Notes: generated by a model not told the origin, from the sequence alone. Counted from the first letter of the stretch, positions 16,665-25,787 are shown. The stretch is DNA of 64,000 bases from Mesonia sp008017825 (GCF_008017825.1 NZ_VRLS01000012.1:372001-436000), one strand, 5' to 3'. Numbers and translations are program-made.

Positions 16665-17561
16665 TTATAAGGCTTTTTTAGCGGTTTTTAGATTCATTAC
16701 TACAATAGAAAATAAAATGAGTATAATACCCAACCATTGCGGAAGCGTAACCACTTCATTTAATAAAAGGTAAGCCATACAAACAGCTACTGGTAACTCT
16801 ATAGAAGTTATTATAACCCCTATTCCTACATTTAATTTTGGCATACCTGTAGTAAGAAACAACGGAGGTAAAATTGTACCGAACAAAGCTAAAATAGGTC
16901 CCCACACATAAAATATTTCGAGATTAAATTCTTGTATTAATGTAGGTAAAGTAATTACACTTACAATGATTAACCCACCTAACATCATCCATTTACTTCT
17001 TACAAGAGAAGGCAGCTCAGTAGATACAGTATTAGAACTATAAATAGTTATGGTGTAAGAAGCAGCCGCTAAAAGACCAAACATTATTCCTCTAATATCT
17101 AGCTCAAACCTTTCAAATAAAACATTAGTAGCTAATAAAGTTCCTGCTAAAATAATAAACACAGCTAATACTTTTAACGGGGTCGGTTTTTCTTTGTGAA
17201 TAATAGCATCTAATGCAACGCCCATCCACACACTCTGCATTAGTAAAACGATGCCAATAGAAACTGTGATGTATTGCACAGCCAAATAATAAAAAATACT
17301 GGTAAGGCCTAATGAGCTTCCAGCTAAAATTAATTTAAGGACACTTTTTCTTGAAGTAGGAATAGAATGTTCCCTTTTCTTTCCTTTGTAAAAAAGATTA
17401 AGAACTGTAAGTCCCAAAAACCCTATAAGAAGTTGTGCAAATGTGACTTCGTAGGTAGTGAAACCTTCTTCATAAGCCATTTTTACAAATGTGGTAAGCA
17501 TTCCGTAGCTAGAGGCTCCTAGAGCTACTAAGATTCCACCTTTTAAAGCTGTATTTTTCAA
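16665..17561 (-). CDS. EamA/DMT family transporter
   Basis: 298 residues with about ten hydrophobic segments in two repeats, the DMT (drug/metabolite transporter) plan. It starts MKNTALKGGILVALGASSYG and ends with a basic tail (KTAKKAL). Substrate unknown; members export amino acids, nucleosides or other metabolites across the inner membrane. It lies 26 bases downstream of gpsA on the same strand and so may share its transcript. It converges with the pheS-linked gene at 16643. Confidence 0.88.
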   Translation of the reverse strand: MKNTALKGGILVALGASSYGMLTTFVKMAYEEGFTTYEVTFAQLLIGFLGLTVLNLFYKGKKREHSIPTSRKSVLKLILAGSSLGLTSIFYYLAVQYITVSIGIVLLMQSVWMGVALDAIIHKEKPTPLKVLAVFIILAGTLLATNVLFERFELDIRGIMFGLLAAASYTITIYSSNTVSTELPSLVRSKWMMLGGLIIVSVITLPTLIQEFNLEIFYVWGPILALFGTILPPLFLTTGMPKLNVGIGVIITSIELPVAVCMAYLLLNEVVTLPQWLGIILILFSIVVMNLKTAKKAL

Positions 17562-17587
17562 ATAATAATTTTTACGCTTTCGCGGAA

Positions 17588-18592
17588 TTAATCTAATTTA
17601 TCGGTAAGTTTTAAAAAGACTTTCTTAGGGTTTTTTTGTTCATACAATACTTCGTAAACCGCATTGATTATTGGCGTTTTCGCTTTTTTCTTCCCTTTGT
17701 CTTTATTGATATGGTAGGCGCTTTTTGTAGCGTAGTAACCTTCTGCAATCATACTCATTTCCATTTGAGCGCTTTTTACGGTGTAGCCTTTCCCAATCAT
17801 ATTTCCAAACATTCTATTGCGGCTAAAAACCGAATAACCTGTAACCAATAGATCTCCTAAATAAGCAGAATCATTAATATTTCGTTTCATCTTATACGTT
17901 TTTTTAATAAAACGCTTCATTTCTCTTATAGCGTTACTCATTAAAACACTTTGAAAGTTATCACCATAACCTAAACCGTGTGCAATACCTGCAGCGATAG
18001 CATAGATGTTTTTAAGCATAGCGGCATATTCTGTCCCAATAATGTCTTCGCTAGTCTTACATTTAATATAGTGATTGCTTAGATGATCTGCTAAAAATTT
18101 GGCATTGTCTTCATTAGAACAAGCGATAGTAAGGTAAGAAAGTCTTTCTAAAGCGACTTCTTCTGCGTGACATGGGCCTGTAATTACTCCAATTTGTTCA
18201 AAAGGGATACCATATGTTTTATGAAAATGCTCTCCAACAATTAAACTACTTTCGGGTACTATTCCTTTAATAGCGCTAAAAATGAGTTTGTTTTTCAAGG
18301 ATACGGTAAGTTGATCTAATTCGGTTTTTAAAAAAGCCGATGGAATTGCAAACACAATATAGTCTGCTTCCGCGACAGCGATATTTATATCATTGGTTAA
18401 ATTTAATTGAGTAACATCAAACTCTACCGAGCTTAAGTAATTTGGGTTGTGTTCTTCTTTTTGTATATGTTCTATTGCGTCTTGGTTGCGCATGTACCAA
18501 CTTACCGTTTGTACATTTTCACATAACATCTTTGTAATAGCTGTTGCCCAACTACCACCTCCAATGACAGCAAATTTTGAGTCTTTCTTCAT
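17588..18592 (-). CDS. gpsA: Glycerol-3-phosphate dehydrogenase [NAD(P)+]
   Basis: 334 residues from the ATG at 18592; an ATG ten codons further upstream (18622) exists, but the family start is MKKDSKFAVIGGGSWATA, and a -7 box lies between the two. The Rossmann motif GGGSWATA is near residue 11, and KNIYAIAAGIAHGLGYGDN (near 204) carries the catalytic Lys. It reduces dihydroxyacetone phosphate to sn-glycerol-3-phosphate for phospholipid synthesis, in the cytosol. An EamA transporter follows on the same strand. Confidence 0.95.
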   Translation of the reverse strand: MKKDSKFAVIGGGSWATAITKMLCENVQTVSWYMRNQDAIEHIQKEEHNPNYLSSVEFDVTQLNLTNDINIAVAEADYIVFAIPSAFLKTELDQLTVSLKNKLIFSAIKGIVPESSLIVGEHFHKTYGIPFEQIGVITGPCHAEEVALERLSYLTIACSNEDNAKFLADHLSNHYIKCKTSEDIIGTEYAAMLKNIYAIAAGIAHGLGYGDNFQSVLMSNAIREMKRFIKKTYKMKRNINDSAYLGDLLVTGYSVFSRNRMFGNMIGKGYTVKSAQMEMSMIAEGYYATKSAYHINKDKGKKKAKTPIINAVYEVLYEQKNPKKVFLKLTDKLD

Positions 18593-18611
18593 AGAATTGG
18601 TTTCTTGAAAA

Positions 18612-18619
18612 CAAAAATA
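18612..18619 (-). promoter_or_regulatory. -7 box (TATTTTTG) for gpsA
   Basis: On the minus strand TATTTTTG ends 19 bases before the chosen gpsA ATG, which supports the shorter start. No clear -33 element is seen. Confidence 0.55.
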
Positions 18620-18753
18620 CAAAATTAAATAGGGTTTGAAATTTAACTCACAGGAGGGAAAACCAACTTTAACACTATTTATAATTTAAATGTGCAATTT
18701 AACCAAAGATGCTCACGTTATCCTTAAAGATTTTTTGGTTGGTTATTTAGTTG

Positions 18754-18790
18754 AAGAGCCGTTTACTTTTTAAGGTAAGCGGCTCTTTTT
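18754..18790 (+). terminator. Plus-oriented terminator hairpin without a plus-strand gene
   Basis: Stem 18754-18766 pairs with 18775-18787 (13 bp with one G-T pair); an 8-base loop and a run of T follow on the plus strand (18784-18791). The minus-strand side lacks a T tract. The flanking genes, gpsA and nadD, are both on the minus strand, so the hairpin either serves nadD imperfectly or ends an unannotated plus-strand RNA in 18593-18790. Confidence 0.7.
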
Positions 18791-19374
18791 TATAGATAAA
18801 ACCCCATTTCATCAATATACTTCCAAACCGCTGCGGGTAATAACGGACGAATATTTTTGCCTTCTTTAATTGTGTTTCTAATGAAGGTAGAAGAAATTTC
18901 CATGATGGGAGCTTTTATATGAGTCACTTTATCGTGATTAGCTAAAGCGGATGTTTCTTTTAATTTATATACTCTTGGGTAAACTAGCAATTGATAACGC
19001 TCTAGAATGACTTCATAATTCTTCCATTTAGGAAGACTTTGTAAGTTATCTTCTCCCATAATCAATGAGAATGAATAATTGGGATATTTTTCTTCTAGAT
19101 GGACTAATGTATTGGTTGTATAATTAGGTTGAGGCAAAGAAAATTCTATATCTGAAGGTCTTAACTTTGTATAATCTTCTGTCGCTCTATGCACCATTTC
19201 TAAACGATCATAATCGGGTAGAAGGCTGCTTTTCTTTTTGTGCGGATTATGAGGGGTAACAACCAGCCAAACTTCATCTACATTAGAGAATTCTGCAATA
19301 TGATTGGCAATGGCGAGATGTCCAACGTGAATAGGATTGAAAGTTCCAAAATAAAGACCAATGTGTTTTTTCAA
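18790..19374 (-). CDS. nadD: Nicotinate-nucleotide adenylyltransferase
   Basis: 194 residues. The nucleotidyltransferase motif GTFNPIHVGH is at residues 10-19 and the second signature ISSTFIRNTI is near residue 160. It joins ATP and nicotinate mononucleotide to form deamido-NAD in the cytosol. It is the last gene of a minus-strand unit yicC-gmk-nadD, 12 bases behind gmk. Confidence 0.96.
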   Translation of the reverse strand: MKKHIGLYFGTFNPIHVGHLAIANHIAEFSNVDEVWLVVTPHNPHKKKSSLLPDYDRLEMVHRATEDYTKLRPSDIEFSLPQPNYTTNTLVHLEEKYPNYSFSLIMGEDNLQSLPKWKNYEVILERYQLLVYPRVYKLKETSALANHDKVTHIKAPIMEISSTFIRNTIKEGKNIRPLLPAAVWKYIDEMGFYL

Positions 19375-19386
19375 AACGAATTTGTT

Positions 19387-19959
19387 TTACTTACTCACAA
19401 AATTTTTAACCAAAGTATAAGATTCTAATAAAGCTTTAGGAAGATCGTTATTAACGATAATAAAATCAAATTGTGGAGCGGTAGCCATTTCTATACTCGC
19501 TTTTGCTACCCTCATATTAATGCGATCTTCAGTCTCTGTTTTTCGCTTTTTGAGTCTTATTTTAAGTTCTTCGATGCTTGGTGGTTGTACAAATACAGCC
19601 AAAGTTCTTTCAGGATAAATATGTTTAATATCAAGACCACCTACAACATCTATATCAAAAACAACATGTTTACCTTGAGCCCAAATGCGTTCTACCTCCT
19701 TTTTTAAAGTACCGTAAAAATTGTCTCGGTAAACTTCTTCCCATTCTAAGAAATCATCATTTTTAATGTGAGTTTTAAATTCTGATAAAGACATAAAATA
19801 ATAATCTTCACCATGAACTTCATCTCCTCGTGGTTCTCTTGATGTCGCTGAAATAGAAAAATCTAAATTGAGATCTTCTTGCTTTAATAAATGTCTAACA
19901 ATGGTGGTTTTACCCGATCCTGAGGGTGCTGAAAAAACGATTAATTTACCTTCAATCAT
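19387..19959 (-). CDS. gmk: Guanylate kinase
   Basis: 190 residues, normal length. The P-loop SAPSGSGKTT is at 9-18, followed by the GMP-binding SATSREPR segment near 37 and the YYFMS/EFLEWEEVY region. It phosphorylates GMP to GDP with ATP. The start codon overlaps the yicC stop (both at 19959) and nadD follows after 12 bases. The yicC-gmk neighbourhood is classical in many bacteria. Confidence 0.97.
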   Translation of the reverse strand: MIEGKLIVFSAPSGSGKTTIVRHLLKQEDLNLDFSISATSREPRGDEVHGEDYYFMSLSEFKTHIKNDDFLEWEEVYRDNFYGTLKKEVERIWAQGKHVVFDIDVVGGLDIKHIYPERTLAVFVQPPSIEELKIRLKKRKTETEDRINMRVAKASIEMATAPQFDFIIVNNDLPKALLESYTLVKNFVSK

Positions 19960-20825
19960 TATAAAACGTTTAAAAGTTGTTCTTTAATTTTCTCTAACTC
20001 ATCCTTCATTTGTACCACTAATTTTTGCATTGGGGCGTAATTAGATTTACTTCCAATGGTGTTGATTTCCCGACCAATTTCTTGCCCTATAAACCCTAAT
20101 TTTTTACCGTTGGAATCTTGAGAATTTAATGCTTCCGTAAAGTAAGATAGGTGATTGTCTAAGCGTATTTTTTCTTCGGTAATGTCATATTTTTCAATAT
20201 AATAAACCAATTCTTGCTCAAACCTGTTTTCATCTACATTTTCTTTTAAATCGGCTATTCCTTTACGTAATCTTTCTTTTACGGCTTCTACACGCTCGGG
20301 ATCTATGGCAATAATTTCTGCCAAAATACTTTTGATATTATTGATACGTAAAACAAAATCTTGCTCTAAAACTTTTCCTTCATCAAGTCTAAACTGCGTT
20401 ACTTCTTGTAAAGCCGTTTCAACCCCATCTTCAATAGCTGCAAATTCATTTTCATCAATTTCTTCACGCTCAGTTTTAAGAGCATCGGGGAGACGAATGG
20501 CCATTTTTAAAAGTTCAACGTCGTCTTTTGTTCCCCTTTCCGGAATTGATTTTAGTTGCTCTATATAATTTTTTACTACCACTTTATTAATGGATGCCGA
20601 AGTCTCTTCGCCTGTAACCTCTGCGTATAAAGAAAAATCTACTTTTCCTCTTTGCAATTCCTTAGAAATTTTATTTCTTAAACTCAGTTCTTTTTCTCGG
20701 TATTGAGAAGGCATACGAGTATTAAGGTCTAGGTTTTTACTATTTAAAGTTTTAATTTCAATAGTAATTTTTTTGTTAGGAAGCTCTACCATGTGCTTTC
20801 CAAAACCAGTCATGGATTGAATCAT
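19959..20825 (-). CDS. YicC/YloC family endoribonuclease
   Basis: 288 residues with the family start MIQSMTGFGK, the internal LNSKNLDLNTRMPSQYRE region and the C-terminal DUF1732 signature (GKKLGFIGQEIGREINTIGSKSN in pieces, near 238-260). Family knowledge: E. coli YicC and relatives are RNases that act on small RNAs. It heads the yicC-gmk-nadD unit; a -7 box is 20 bases upstream of the ATG. Confidence 0.93.
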   Translation of the reverse strand: MIQSMTGFGKHMVELPNKKITIEIKTLNSKNLDLNTRMPSQYREKELSLRNKISKELQRGKVDFSLYAEVTGEETSASINKVVVKNYIEQLKSIPERGTKDDVELLKMAIRLPDALKTEREEIDENEFAAIEDGVETALQEVTQFRLDEGKVLEQDFVLRINNIKSILAEIIAIDPERVEAVKERLRKGIADLKENVDENRFEQELVYYIEKYDITEEKIRLDNHLSYFTEALNSQDSNGKKLGFIGQEIGREINTIGSKSNYAPMQKLVVQMKDELEKIKEQLLNVL

Positions 20826-20845
20826 GTCTTTCTTTTAAAGTTGCG

Positions 20846-20853
20846 CAAAGGTA
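20846..20853 (-). promoter_or_regulatory. -7 box (TACCTTTG) for yicC-gmk-nadD
   Basis: On the minus strand TACCTTTG ends 20 bases before the yicC ATG. No TTG is visible at the expected -33 distance. Confidence 0.55.
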
Positions 20854-20981
20854 ATAAAAACTAACTGCTTAACGATAATTATTATATTTTGCTCTTAGTA
20901 GTGGCTATTACGTTAAATAAAGGCAAATTATTTGAAACTTATGTTTTAAATTTGCTATGCTTGCACAATAAAAATAAAAGT

Positions 20982-21470
20982 ATGTTTACAAAAGAATTTG
21001 AAATCCGCTGGAGCGATATAGATGCCAATAGACATTTAGCCAATTCGGCTTATATGAATTTTATGAGTCATACGAGGATGGCTTTTTTACTGGAGCACGG
21101 TTTTGGACAGAAACAGTTAGCTGAATATAACATTGGTCCAGTAGTTTTTTATGAGCATATTTATTATTTTAAAGAAGTCTTTGCAGGTAAACCCGTGAGC
21201 GTTAGTTTAGAGCTTAAAGGAATATCTGAAGATGGAATGTTTTTTGAATTTCTTCATAATATTTATGATCATAAAGGAAGAAATTGTGCAAGTTGTGAAA
21301 TGTTAGGTTCTTGGATTGATTTAAAAGAAAGGTCGCTAGTAACTTTGCCTAAAAATCTCTTAGAGCAATTAAATACTTTGAGTAGAACAGAAGATTTTAA
21401 AATCTTAACTAAAGAAGATACAAGAAGGTTTGGTAAAAAACCTAAAGATGTAGATCCTAGTTTGTTGTAA
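20982..21470 (+). CDS. Acyl-CoA thioesterase, hotdog fold (4HBT family)
   Basis: 162 residues from the ATG at 20982. The frame stays open upstream to a TTG at 20889, but the family N-terminus (MFTKEFEIRWSDIDANRHL) fits the ATG. The WSDIDANRHLANSAYMNF motif carries the catalytic Asp of 4-hydroxybenzoyl-CoA-type hotdog thioesterases. Likely hydrolyses an acyl-CoA in the cytosol; substrate unknown. Its last 14 bases overlap the convergent EamA gene. Confidence 0.87.
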   Translation: MFTKEFEIRWSDIDANRHLANSAYMNFMSHTRMAFLLEHGFGQKQLAEYNIGPVVFYEHIYYFKEVFAGKPVSVSLELKGISEDGMFFEFLHNIYDHKGRNCASCEMLGSWIDLKERSLVTLPKNLLEQLNTLSRTEDFKILTKEDTRRFGKKPKDVDPSLL

Positions 21471-22353
21471 CCGTTTTCTTTTTCGTCACCATATATACTC
21501 CAGTAAAAACAAATAAACCAGCTACTATTTTCACTAAATTGAGTTGATCTGCGCCGACGCTAGTTGCATAAATAATAGCAACTAGAGGTTGTAAATACAT
21601 AAAAACACTAAGTGTAGAAGCAGAAAGGTGTTTAATAGCGAAAATGTTAAGTAAATAAGTCATAAAGGTGGTGGCAACAACCACAAAGGCAATTTGCCAC
21701 AAGACAACAGTGGGGATTTCTTGCCAAACAATTTCATTAAACTCTCCAATGGTAATGGGTAAGTTAATGATGGTGGCTATTAAAAATAACCATTTCATTA
21801 ACGTTATAGCATCGTATTTTGCGGTGAGCGGTTTTACTAAAATTAAGTAAAGACCAAAAGAAAAAGCGTTGACAATAAATAAAATATTACCTAATGGGAT
21901 ATTAGGAGCGTTGGTAGATGTACTCGAGCTAAAAAACACTAATATTAACGCGCCAATAAGACCTACAATTATTCCTGCTATTTTTAATAAGGTAATTCTT
22001 TCTCTTAGAATTATCGCCCCCAGTAATAATACCATAACGGGTGAGAGTGTAATGATAACTGAACTATTTATGGGAGTAGAAAGGCTTAGCCCTTTAAAAA
22101 AGAAAAGCATATTAATTACCATACCGCAAATTGCACAGGCGATTAATCTGGGCCAATCTTCTTTCTTTATTTTCTGTGAGGTTTTTAAAAAACTTAAACT
22201 CCAAAATAAAATGGAGGCGCCTACTACACGCAATAATATAAAACCATAGGGTTGAACATACGTAGGCATAACGTCTTTAGCAAGAGTATGGTTTATGCCA
22301 TAAATAGTGCTAGCGCCTATAGCTGCAAGAATAGCTAAAATGCGATTATTCAC
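21457..22353 (-). CDS. EamA/DMT family transporter
   Basis: 298 residues, about ten membrane segments in two EamA repeats, starting MNNRILAILAAIGASTIYGINHTLA and ending in a short basic tail. Substrate unknown. It is distinct from the EamA gene at 16665. Its start overlaps the end of the ArsC-like gene by 8 bases, so it belongs to a minus-strand unit with the two genes upstream. Confidence 0.88.
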   Translation of the reverse strand: MNNRILAILAAIGASTIYGINHTLAKDVMPTYVQPYGFILLRVVGASILFWSLSFLKTSQKIKKEDWPRLIACAICGMVINMLFFFKGLSLSTPINSSVIITLSPVMVLLLGAIILRERITLLKIAGIIVGLIGALILVFFSSSTSTNAPNIPLGNILFIVNAFSFGLYLILVKPLTAKYDAITLMKWLFLIATIINLPITIGEFNEIVWQEIPTVVLWQIAFVVVATTFMTYLLNIFAIKHLSASTLSVFMYLQPLVAIIYATSVGADQLNLVKIVAGLFVFTGVYMVTKKKTVTTN

Positions 22354-22699
22354 TCAACTGCTTTTTTAAAGCTTCAATCGTTTTTTTGCTGTTCCCTATA
22401 AAAATTTCATCGTTAAGAATAAAAACTGGTCTTTTTAAAAAAGTGTAATGTTCTAATAGTAAATTTTTATAATCCGTTTCAGATAAGTTTTTCGCCTTTA
22501 GATCTCTTTCTTTATAAAGTTTGGCTCTTTTATTAAAAAGGTCTTCATAGCTAAGAGAATAGGTGTAAAGCTCATCAAGTTGAGATTCGGTTAATGGTTC
22601 TTTTTTTAGATCTTGCTTGGTAAAATCATCCTTTAAGTCTAATTCTTTTAGGATTCTTTTACATGTATCGCAGGTAGAGAGAAAATATACTTTTTTCAT
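22346..22699 (-). CDS. ArsC/Spx family protein (arsenate reductase-like)
   Basis: 117 residues from the ATG at 22699, six codons after the first possible one; this start lies 3 bases after the upstream stop. The thioredoxin-like fold starts KKVYFLSTCDTCKRIL, with the CxxC pair C11/C14, and has RPVFILNDEIFIGN near residue 91, the ArsC-family cis-Pro region. It could be a glutaredoxin-type arsenate reductase or a Spx-like regulator; the exact role cannot be settled. No other ars genes are nearby, so a general redox role is as likely as arsenate resistance. Confidence 0.8.
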   Translation of the reverse strand: MKKVYFLSTCDTCKRILKELDLKDDFTKQDLKKEPLTESQLDELYTYSLSYEDLFNKRAKLYKERDLKAKNLSETDYKNLLLEHYTFLKRPVFILNDEIFIGNSKKTIEALKKQLSE

Positions 22700-22701
22700 T
22701 T

Positions 22702-23511
22702 TTATTGATTTAACCAAGCTTCGACATCTTCTTTAGGGAACGAAAATTTAATATCACCTTCAGCATAGCTTGCAGCTTCATAAGCATTGTAAATCATATA
22801 AAGACTATCCTTGGTAACGGCTATATTTTCAGCTAACTTAAACTCGTCATTTTCAAAGAAAAAACCATTTTTATTCAGACTTTCATTCTCAGTAAGATTA
22901 AACTTCTTTCGAAACATTCCTTCCGCGTAAGCTTTAAAAGCATTCTTATTTTTTAAAAGCTTTTCATTAGTTACTATTTCACCTGTATTCTTATCATAGG
23001 TATGGTAGAGTTTAGCACCATAACCGTGCGCACCTCCTGTATACGTATAGAAAATAGTAGAATAAACTAAAGTTTGGTTATTTTCAAATAATTGTTCTTG
23101 GTCAATTTTTAGTTCATAAACAGCAGGAGACTCTGGAAATTCATTTTTAAAAGAAATATAATCTTCAATAAATTTATTTACACCTTCGTCAATTTTTTTA
23201 TAGGAAATACTGTCATTAGGGGTTTGTACGATAGAGGATAAATTCTCTTCATTAGCCTTATTTATTTTTTCTCCAACATTAGAATCATTCGTAATGTATA
23301 AATACTTGATGTCCATTTGGGGACAAGGGTTTCTTTTGCAAGTAGCTAAAGTACTTTTTGATATATTTTTTATGCTATAGTTGAAAATCGTAGAATTAGA
23401 ATTTTCTTGTTCTATAGGTGCTTTTTCATTCGTTGTAGTTTTGTTTTCTTCTTTACAACCCACACTCAAAATTAACAGAAAACATAAGCTTAAAAGCGAA
23501 AATTTTTTCAT
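22702..23511 (-). CDS. DUF3298/DUF4163 domain lipoprotein
   Basis: About 269 residues. The start MKKFSLLSLCFLLILSVGC (ATG at 23511; a second ATG lies two codons upstream) is a lipoprotein signal with lipobox SVGC. The mature part shows a DUF4163-like region (about 40-150) and the DUF3298 region with TGGAHGYGAKLYHTYD near 160. These domains resemble the C-terminal, RsiV/PdaC-associated domains that bind lysozyme or peptidoglycan-type ligands in other phyla; function here is unknown. It heads the unit with the ArsC-like and EamA genes. Confidence 0.8.
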   Translation of the reverse strand: MKKFSLLSLCFLLILSVGCKEENKTTTNEKAPIEQENSNSTIFNYSIKNISKSTLATCKRNPCPQMDIKYLYITNDSNVGEKINKANEENLSSIVQTPNDSISYKKIDEGVNKFIEDYISFKNEFPESPAVYELKIDQEQLFENNQTLVYSTIFYTYTGGAHGYGAKLYHTYDKNTGEIVTNEKLLKNKNAFKAYAEGMFRKKFNLTENESLNKNGFFFENDEFKLAENIAVTKDSLYMIYNAYEAASYAEGDIKFSFPKEDVEAWLNQ

Positions 23512-23550
23512 TATCATATATTAAAAACAATAACTAAAGGTAAGGTCAAT

Positions 23551-23582
23551 TTTGCGATTCGGCAAATAGAATAGTATTTTTG
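23551..23582 (+). promoter_or_regulatory. Promoter (-33 TTTG, -7 TATTTTTG) for the cystathionine gamma-synthase-family gene
   Basis: TTTG at 23551-23554 and TATTTTTG at 23575-23582 are 20 bases apart, an exact match to the Bacteroidota consensus. The ATG is 28 bases downstream. Confidence 0.8.
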
Positions 23583-23610
23583 ATAGACAAATATTTTAAA
23601 TTAATAATAG

Positions 23611-24753
23611 ATGAAGTTTAATACAAGAACCATACATGGGGGCCAAGAAGACATAGATCCTGCATACAATTCGGTCATGCCGCCTATCTATCAAACTTCT
23701 ACTTATGCACAATCTACTCCTGGAGGGCATGAGGGTTTTGAATATTCTAGAAGCGGTAATCCCACCCGTTCTGCCTTAGAGAAATCTATAGCTAGTTTAG
23801 AGAACGGAAATTACGGATTGGCTTTTGGTTCTGGTTTAGCCGCAATAGATGCAATATTAAAACTTCTAAAACCTGGAGATGAGGTGATTTCTACCAATGA
23901 CTTATATGGAGGAACCTTTCGCTTATTTACCAAAATTTTTGAAGGTTTTGGAATTAAATTTCATTTTGTAGGAATGAGCGAAGCTCAAAATATTGAAAAT
24001 TACATCAATAAAAATACAAAATTGATTTGGGTGGAAACACCAACCAATCCAATGATGAATATTATTAATATTGAAGCAGTCGCAGAAATTAGTAAAAAAC
24101 ATCAAACCCTATTGGCGGTAGATAACACTTTTGCTACTCCATACTTACAACAACCTTTAGATTTAGGTGCAGATATCGTTATGCATAGCGCTACTAAATA
24201 TCTAGGAGGTCATAGTGATGTCGTTATGGGGGTTTTAGCTGTAAAAGATAAGGAGCTCGCAAATAAGCTATATTTTATCCAAAATGCAAGCGGAGCGATT
24301 GCGGGTCCGCAAGACAGTTTTCTGGTATTAAGAGGCATTAAAACACTTCATCTAAGAATGCAAAGACATTGTGAAAATGGTAAAGCTGTAGCTGAATTTT
24401 TATCAAATCATCCCAAAGTAGATAAAGTATATTGGCCAGGACTGCCATCTCATCCTAATCATGATATTGCTAAAAAGCAAATGAAAGATTTTGGCGGAAT
24501 GGTTTCTTTCACCACCAAGAATAATAGCCTGCCGGAAGCAATTTCTTTCGTTGAAAAATTAAAAGTTTTCACCTTAGCGGAATCTTTAGGCGGTGTAGAA
24601 TCTTTAGCAGGTCACCCTGCGAGTATGACTCACGCTTCTATTCCAAAAGAGGGAAGAGAAAAAATAGGGATAGTAGATTCCTTAATTCGTTTAAGTGTAG
24701 GAGTAGAAGATGAAAGAGACCTGATTGAAGATTTAAAACAAGCATTAGGCTAA
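23611..24753 (+). CDS. Cystathionine gamma-synthase family PLP enzyme
   Basis: 380 residues, full length. It starts with MKFNTRTIHGGQEDIDPAYN and has YSRSGNPTR (about 49-57) and the PLP lysine K196 in HSATKYLGGHSD, all typical of the Cys/Met metabolism PLP group (MetB, MetC, MGL). The SLGGVESLAGHPASMTHASI stretch near 328 fits a gamma-synthase or gamma-lyase. It makes or breaks cystathionine in methionine/cysteine metabolism. MetB versus gamma-lyase cannot be decided without further comparison. It is monocistronic with a strong promoter and terminator. Confidence 0.9.
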   Translation: MKFNTRTIHGGQEDIDPAYNSVMPPIYQTSTYAQSTPGGHEGFEYSRSGNPTRSALEKSIASLENGNYGLAFGSGLAAIDAILKLLKPGDEVISTNDLYGGTFRLFTKIFEGFGIKFHFVGMSEAQNIENYINKNTKLIWVETPTNPMMNIINIEAVAEISKKHQTLLAVDNTFATPYLQQPLDLGADIVMHSATKYLGGHSDVVMGVLAVKDKELANKLYFIQNASGAIAGPQDSFLVLRGIKTLHLRMQRHCENGKAVAEFLSNHPKVDKVYWPGLPSHPNHDIAKKQMKDFGGMVSFTTKNNSLPEAISFVEKLKVFTLAESLGGVESLAGHPASMTHASIPKEGREKIGIVDSLIRLSVGVEDERDLIEDLKQALG

Positions 24754-24781
24754 TGATGTTTGTGTAAAAAATGTAATAACA

Positions 24782-24810
24782 AAAAAGCACTCATTATATG
24801 AGTGCTTTTT
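24782..24810. terminator. Bidirectional terminator between metB-like and beta-barrel genes
   Basis: A 13-bp stem (24782-24794 with 24798-24810) with an A run before and T run after, so it can end both the plus-strand gene at 24753 and the minus-strand gene at 24833. Confidence 0.88.
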
Positions 24811-24832
24811 TTATTATGAGTATTTAAATAAT

Positions 24833-25624
24833 TTAAAAATTAAGGTAATAAATGTATCCTACATTAAGCCAAACCATCCATTCATTAGATTTATTTTGAA
24901 TGTTGTCGTGGTCTAGTCCATCGATAAAATCTGTACCATATGAATGCCATTTTAAATCTATGAGTAAATCACTATAATCATTTAATCGATAACGTGTTCC
25001 CGCACTAAAGACGATAGAATAGGTAGTGCCAGATGAGGTATCAATATATGGATCTTCTCCTGAAGGAGCCAAAAACTCGTAAAATGTATTTGCTTGAGAA
25101 CCTATTCTTCCAGGTAAATCAGTTTCAACCTCAGGGTCGTAATTTACAAAATGTACTCCTAAGCTTATATATGGAGCAAATTTATAAGCTCCAGCCTCAA
25201 AGTCTCTAATACTGCGTGGGAAAAACTCTAAGTGTGGGCCAATTTCAAAAACTTTGGCTTTTCCATGCATCGATCTAAGCTTCAATCCGCCAATAGAATT
25301 TTTTTCAGATTCTTTACCAAAGTGTTCAAGTTTGGTAACGTGGTAGTCTAACTCAGTTCTAATTTTAAAATGATCGTTAAAATACCTATCTCTACTATAA
25401 CAATTACAATCTGCTCGGTAAGCAAAATTAATGTAATGTACTAAGCCCACACCCAGACCAATATTTCCAAAATTGGTTTCGGAGTTTCCTCTAAGACCAT
25501 AATCAGATTTCATGGCTACAGGACCAGCAATTACACCTATTTCTTGTGAAAAAGATTGAGCATAATTGGCTGTGCTACATAAAAACAACAAGGATAAGGT
25601 TAAAAGTAGACGGCTAGTTTTCAT
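24833..25624 (-). CDS. Outer-membrane beta-barrel-like protein (THC0290_0291-type)
   Basis: 263 residues. A signal peptide (MKTSRLLLTLSLLFLCSTANYAQ) is followed by alternating hydrophobic beta-type strands ending in an aromatic C-terminus (WLNVGYIYYLNF), typical of outer-membrane barrels. It has an unusual CNCYSRDRYFND segment near residue 73. From memory it belongs to a flavobacterial family named THC0290_0291, often near glutamate dehydrogenase genes; its function is unknown. It is divergent from gdhA. Confidence 0.7.
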   Translation of the reverse strand: MKTSRLLLTLSLLFLCSTANYAQSFSQEIGVIAGPVAMKSDYGLRGNSETNFGNIGLGVGLVHYINFAYRADCNCYSRDRYFNDHFKIRTELDYHVTKLEHFGKESEKNSIGGLKLRSMHGKAKVFEIGPHLEFFPRSIRDFEAGAYKFAPYISLGVHFVNYDPEVETDLPGRIGSQANTFYEFLAPSGEDPYIDTSSGTTYSIVFSAGTRYRLNDYSDLLIDLKWHSYGTDFIDGLDHDNIQNKSNEWMVWLNVGYIYYLNF

Positions 25625-25779
25625 TAAAAAAAACTTAAGTTAGTTTGGCAAATATATAAAAACAAAAATTAGGAGGAAATATAATTTCGTTATCTCCGCA
25701 TTTATATCAATTTATTAATGAGAGCGTTATTAAAATGAAGATTATTCAAAAATGAAATACTTCTCAGCCAAAGAAACTT

Positions 25780-25787
25780 TATATTTG
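25780..25787 (+). promoter_or_regulatory. -7 box (TATATTTG) upstream of gdhA
   Basis: Perfect TAnnTTTG match 45 bases before the gdhA ATG; no clear -33 TTG. Confidence 0.5.

Noticed and set aside
20931..20954. TTTG and TAAATTTG upstream of the thioesterase start as a promoter
   Set aside because: The two elements are only about 12 bases apart, too close for the 17-23 base spacing, so only the -7-like box would remain and is not strong enough to call.
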